DNA of 8,298 nucleotides from Bacilli bacterium (GTDB lineage Bacteria > Bacillota_I > Bacilli_A > RF39 > UBA660), in NCBI GenBank assembly GCA_024693165.1, contig JAILLM010000004.1, forward strand, positions 1 to 8,298, given 5' to 3'. Position 1 is the stretch's first letter. The number at the start of each line of letters is the position of its first letter. The notes under the pieces were generated by a model. The model saw only the letters and a list, made by a program, of their open reading frames with translations, did not search any database and was not told the DNA's origin. Positions 6,376-8,298 of this stretch are shown here, piece by piece. The position numbers were made by a program, and so were the translations under genes.

Positions 6376-7647
6376 ATGTTTGTCGATGAAGTTGTATTAA
6401 ATGTTGAAGCCGGTAAAGGTGGAGATGGCTGTACTTCTTTTAGAAGAGAAAAATTCGTTGATATGGGTGGACCAGACGGAGGTAATGGAGGCAAAGGAGC
6501 TTCTATTAAACTTGTAACTGATCCTGGTTTAAAAACCCTTATTGATTTAAAAATGATGAAACATATTAAAGGTGATAAAGGTGTTAATGGTAAAGGTTCA
6601 AATAGAAATGGTGCTAATGCTGAAGATGTAGTTGTTAAAGTACCATGTGGAACTACTATTACTGATGTTAACACTGGAGATGTTTTAGCAGACCTTACTA
6701 ATCCTAATGAATCAGTAATTATTGCTAGAGGTGGTAGAGGAGGTTTAGGTAATAGAGCACTTGCTAATCATGAAAATGTTGCTCCTAAAATGTCTGAACT
6801 TGGAGAACCTGGTGAAAAATTAAGAATTAAATGTGAACTTAAAGTTTTAGCTGATGTAGGCTTAATTGGTATGCCTAGTGTTGGTAAATCTACTTTAATT
6901 AATATGATTAGTAATGCTAATGCAAAGATTGGTGCATATCACTTTACTACATTAAATCCAAATCTAGGAGTAGTATTTGCTGAAACAGGTACATTTGTAA
7001 TGGCTGATTTACCAGGACTTATTGAAGGTGCTTCTGAAGGTATTGGTTTAGGGCTTAAATTCCTTAAACATGCAATGCGTACTAAAATACTTGCACATGT
7101 TATTGATATGGGTGCAAGCGAAGGAAGAAACCCAATTGATGATTTTGAAATAATCAATAATGAAATTATTAAATATGGTAATAACTTAGATAAAAAAGAA
7201 TCAATTGTTATTGCTAATAAAATGGATTTACCTAATTCTTTAGAAAACTTAAAAGCATTTAAGAAAAAATTCCCTGATTTAAAAGTATTTGAAATAAGTG
7301 CTTTAAATAACGAAGGATTAAAAGAACTTATTAATTATTTAGGTAAAAAAGTATCTGAATTAGATGAAGTTGAACTTTATAATAAAGGTGAGATTGAATC
7401 ACACATTCTATTTAAATATAAGAATGAAGCTCCATTTACTATTCACAAGAATGGTAACGTTTGGGAATTATCCGGAAGAGAAATTGAAAATCTATTCTAT
7501 ATGACTAGATTTACTGAAGATGAAGCAGTTCAAAGATTCGGTAGAAAACTTAAAGGAATGGGTGTAGATAAAGCTCTTGAAGAAGCTGGTGCTAAACGTG
7601 GAGATGAAGTTAAACTTCTAGATTATATATTTGTATTTAAAGATTAG
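6376..7647 (+). CDS. obg: GTPase Obg/CgtA, ribosome assembly and stress GTPase
   Basis: This 423-residue protein has the complete three-domain Obg layout and normal length. The glycine-rich Obg fold (about 1-158) includes GKGGDGCTSFRREKF (13-27) and ARGGRGGLGN. The G domain follows (about 159-329), with P-loop GMPSVGKST (165-173), switch HFTTLNPNLG (189-198), DLPG (211-214), NKMD (281-284) and SAL (308-310). The C-terminal OCT domain (about 340-423) includes GREIENLFYMTRF and RFGRKLKGMGVDKALEEAGA. Obg binds the 50S subunit, helps late large-subunit maturation, and senses guanine nucleotides and ppGpp; it is usually essential. All G motifs are intact, so it should be active. It is the last gene of the operon headed by the PfkB-fold protein, 5 bp after smr. 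The start at 6376 is fixed by the strong ribosome site and by the family-typical MFVDEV N-terminus. Confidence 0.97.
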   Translation: MFVDEVVLNVEAGKGGDGCTSFRREKFVDMGGPDGGNGGKGASIKLVTDPGLKTLIDLKMMKHIKGDKGVNGKGSNRNGANAEDVVVKVPCGTTITDVNTGDVLADLTNPNESVIIARGGRGGLGNRALANHENVAPKMSELGEPGEKLRIKCELKVLADVGLIGMPSVGKSTLINMISNANAKIGAYHFTTLNPNLGVVFAETGTFVMADLPGLIEGASEGIGLGLKFLKHAMRTKILAHVIDMGASEGRNPIDDFEIINNEIIKYGNNLDKKESIVIANKMDLPNSLENLKAFKKKFPDLKVFEISALNNEGLKELINYLGKKVSELDEVELYNKGEIESHILFKYKNEAPFTIHKNGNVWELSGREIENLFYMTRFTEDEAVQRFGRKLKGMGVDKALEEAGAKRGDEVKLLDYIFVFKD

Positions 7648-7667
7648 TTTCACAACTAATCTTTTTT
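7639..7667 (+). terminator. Intrinsic terminator after obg
   Basis: An 11-bp perfect stem (AAAGATTAGTT at 7639-7649 and AACTAATCTTT at 7654-7664) with a TCAC loop is followed by a six-T run (7662-7667). The obg TAG stop (7645-7647) lies in the 5' arm. Confidence 0.88.
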
Positions 7668-7668
7668 G

Positions 7669-7696
7669 TTGTTTTAAAAGAGTTAGATGTTATAAT
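7669..7696 (+). promoter_or_regulatory. Extended -10 promoter for the 147-residue protein
   Basis: TGTTATAAT at 7688-7696 is a perfect extended -10 element. A weak -35 TTGTTT (7669-7674) lies 16 bp upstream of TATAAT, just past the obg terminator. The ATG is 22 nt downstream of the -10 box. Confidence 0.65.
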
Positions 7697-7718
7697 AGGT
7701 TTATTAAGAGGTAAAAGA

Positions 7719-8162
7719 ATGGAAATATTAGGTTTAAGTTATAGGGCAACTGAAGAAGAAAGAAATATATTAAAAAGATTTTTTGAAGAAAATGAAGAAT
7801 TAGTATTTAATACTGGTTTTATTGAATATGAAAGTATAAAAGAGTTTGGTGACATATATGAAAAGTTTCTTAATGATAATAATTTAAGAGATAATGATTT
7901 TCTAATGCTATTTTTAATGGAAATAAGATATGATCAAATTGCATATAAATTAACTGAAAATACTAACCATAGAAGAATGGAAAAATTGATGGTACCAAAA
8001 ACACGAATGAATTCTACTATTGCTAAATGGTATCTTGAAAGTAAAGTTAGTGAGTATGTTAATCTTGGTTCTAATGAACAAGGATTAAAAAGAAAAATAA
8101 AACAAAATGAATTAGAAAGACAAAAGAGTAAAGATATCGCATCAAATTATTTAGTAAAATAA
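7719..8162 (+). CDS. Hypothetical 147-residue soluble helical protein
   Basis: I do not recognise this protein. It is rich in Glu, Asn and Lys, has no signal peptide or clear membrane segment, and looks largely alpha-helical. The N-terminal half is acidic (EEERNILKRFFEENEE near 12-27), with a hydrophobic core segment FLMLFLMEIRYDQIAYKL (61-78). The C-terminal 30 residues are a basic, glutamine-containing helix (GLKRKIKQNELERQKSKD) that could bind nucleic acid or a partner; that is only a possibility. AAGAGGT 6 nt upstream supports the start. The gene is monocistronic between its own extended -10 promoter and a strong terminator. Base and codon use match the neighbours, so there is no sign of recent transfer. 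Confidence 0.75.
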   Translation: MEILGLSYRATEEERNILKRFFEENEELVFNTGFIEYESIKEFGDIYEKFLNDNNLRDNDFLMLFLMEIRYDQIAYKLTENTNHRRMEKLMVPKTRMNSTIAKWYLESKVSEYVNLGSNEQGLKRKIKQNELERQKSKDIASNYLVK

Positions 8163-8189
8163 ATCATCTAGTAATTAGATGATTTTTTT
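8161..8189 (+). terminator. Intrinsic terminator after the 147-residue protein
   Basis: A 10-bp perfect stem (AAATCATCTA at 8161-8170 and TAGATGATTT at 8176-8185) closes a GTAAT loop. A seven-T run spans 8183-8189. The TAA stop (8160-8162) overlaps the first two bases of the 5' arm. Confidence 0.87.
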
Positions 8190-8199
8190 AATATTTACA

Positions 8200-8208
8200 T
8201 GTTATAAT
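8200..8208 (+). promoter_or_regulatory. Extended -10 promoter for the last, truncated gene
   Basis: TGTTATAAT at 8200-8208 has the same extended -10 sequence as the one at 7688-7696. No convincing -35 box lies at the right distance, because that position falls in the preceding terminator. Only 15 nt separate the -10 box from the ATG at 8224, so the leader would be about 10 nt. Confidence 0.55.
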
Positions 8209-8223
8209 TTTAATGGTGATAGT

Positions 8224-8298
8224 ATGAAAATATTCTTATATATCATTTTTATTACTTGTTTATTAGTAGGATTATTCTTTCTAAATAAAAAGATTCAA
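8224..8298 (+). CDS. N-terminus of a membrane-anchored protein (3'-truncated)
   Basis: An ATG at 8224, preceded by GGTGAT (8215-8220) at a spacing of 3 nt or more, opens a frame that runs off the window after 25 codons. The visible residues are a lysine, then an uninterrupted hydrophobic stretch (about residues 3-19) and a lysine-containing turn. This is typical of a signal anchor or first transmembrane helix with a short cytoplasmic N-terminus; there is no obvious signal peptidase site. A terminator and an extended -10 promoter directly upstream support it as a real gene. No family can be assigned from this length. Confidence 0.6.
   Translation, partial: MKIFLYIIFITCLLVGLFFLNKKIQ

Noticed and set aside
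6351..6674. 107-residue open frame on the minus strand across the start of obg
   Set aside because: It is a mirror of the glycine-rich obg N-terminus, giving a proline-rich artefact. It has no ribosome site and no family resemblance, and the + strand frame is unmistakable.

Overview
The window is AT-rich (roughly 30% G+C by eye) and gene-dense. All of its genes lie on the + strand. Strong GGTG-type Shine-Dalgarno sites, TATAAT promoters, U-tract terminators and a typical low-GC Obg protein point to a low-GC Firmicute/Bacilli-type bacterium, possibly one of the uncultured, reduced-genome gut lineages near the Mollicutes. That placement is an inference. Tryptophan is read from TGG, TGA is used as a stop (196-198, 3245-3247), and none of the genes carries an internal TGA, so the code is standard (table 11) and not the Mycoplasma code.

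Layout, left to right. (1) The C-terminal end of a small membrane protein, cut by the window edge. (2) A monocistronic 627-residue cytoplasmic TPR-repeat protein of unknown function. (3) A two-gene operon in which a sugar-transfer-associated ATP-grasp enzyme overlaps, by ATGA, a 14-TM MurJ/YtgP-type MOP-superfamily flippase; together they suggest a cell-envelope glycan step. (4) A three-gene operon: a PfkB/ribokinase-fold protein whose catalytic motifs look lost and which has a disordered Pro/Gln/Ala tail, then a stand-alone Smr domain overlapping it by 8 bp, then the ribosome-assembly GTPase Obg 5 bp later. (5) A monocistronic 147-residue hypothetical protein. (6) The first 25 codons of a membrane-anchored protein cut by the right edge.

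Each transcription unit is closed by an intrinsic terminator hairpin that includes or directly abuts the stop codon. Each is followed within 61-77 bp by the next promoter and start, so leaders are very short. No stretch over 300 bases lacks a gene. I saw no rRNA, tRNA, CRISPR array, insertion sequence or riboswitch.

The most unusual element is the probable pseudokinase - Smr - Obg operon: a sugar-kinase fold without its active site, sitting with two proteins whose families act on nucleic acids or ribosomes. The ATP-grasp/flippase pair is the second item worth attention.
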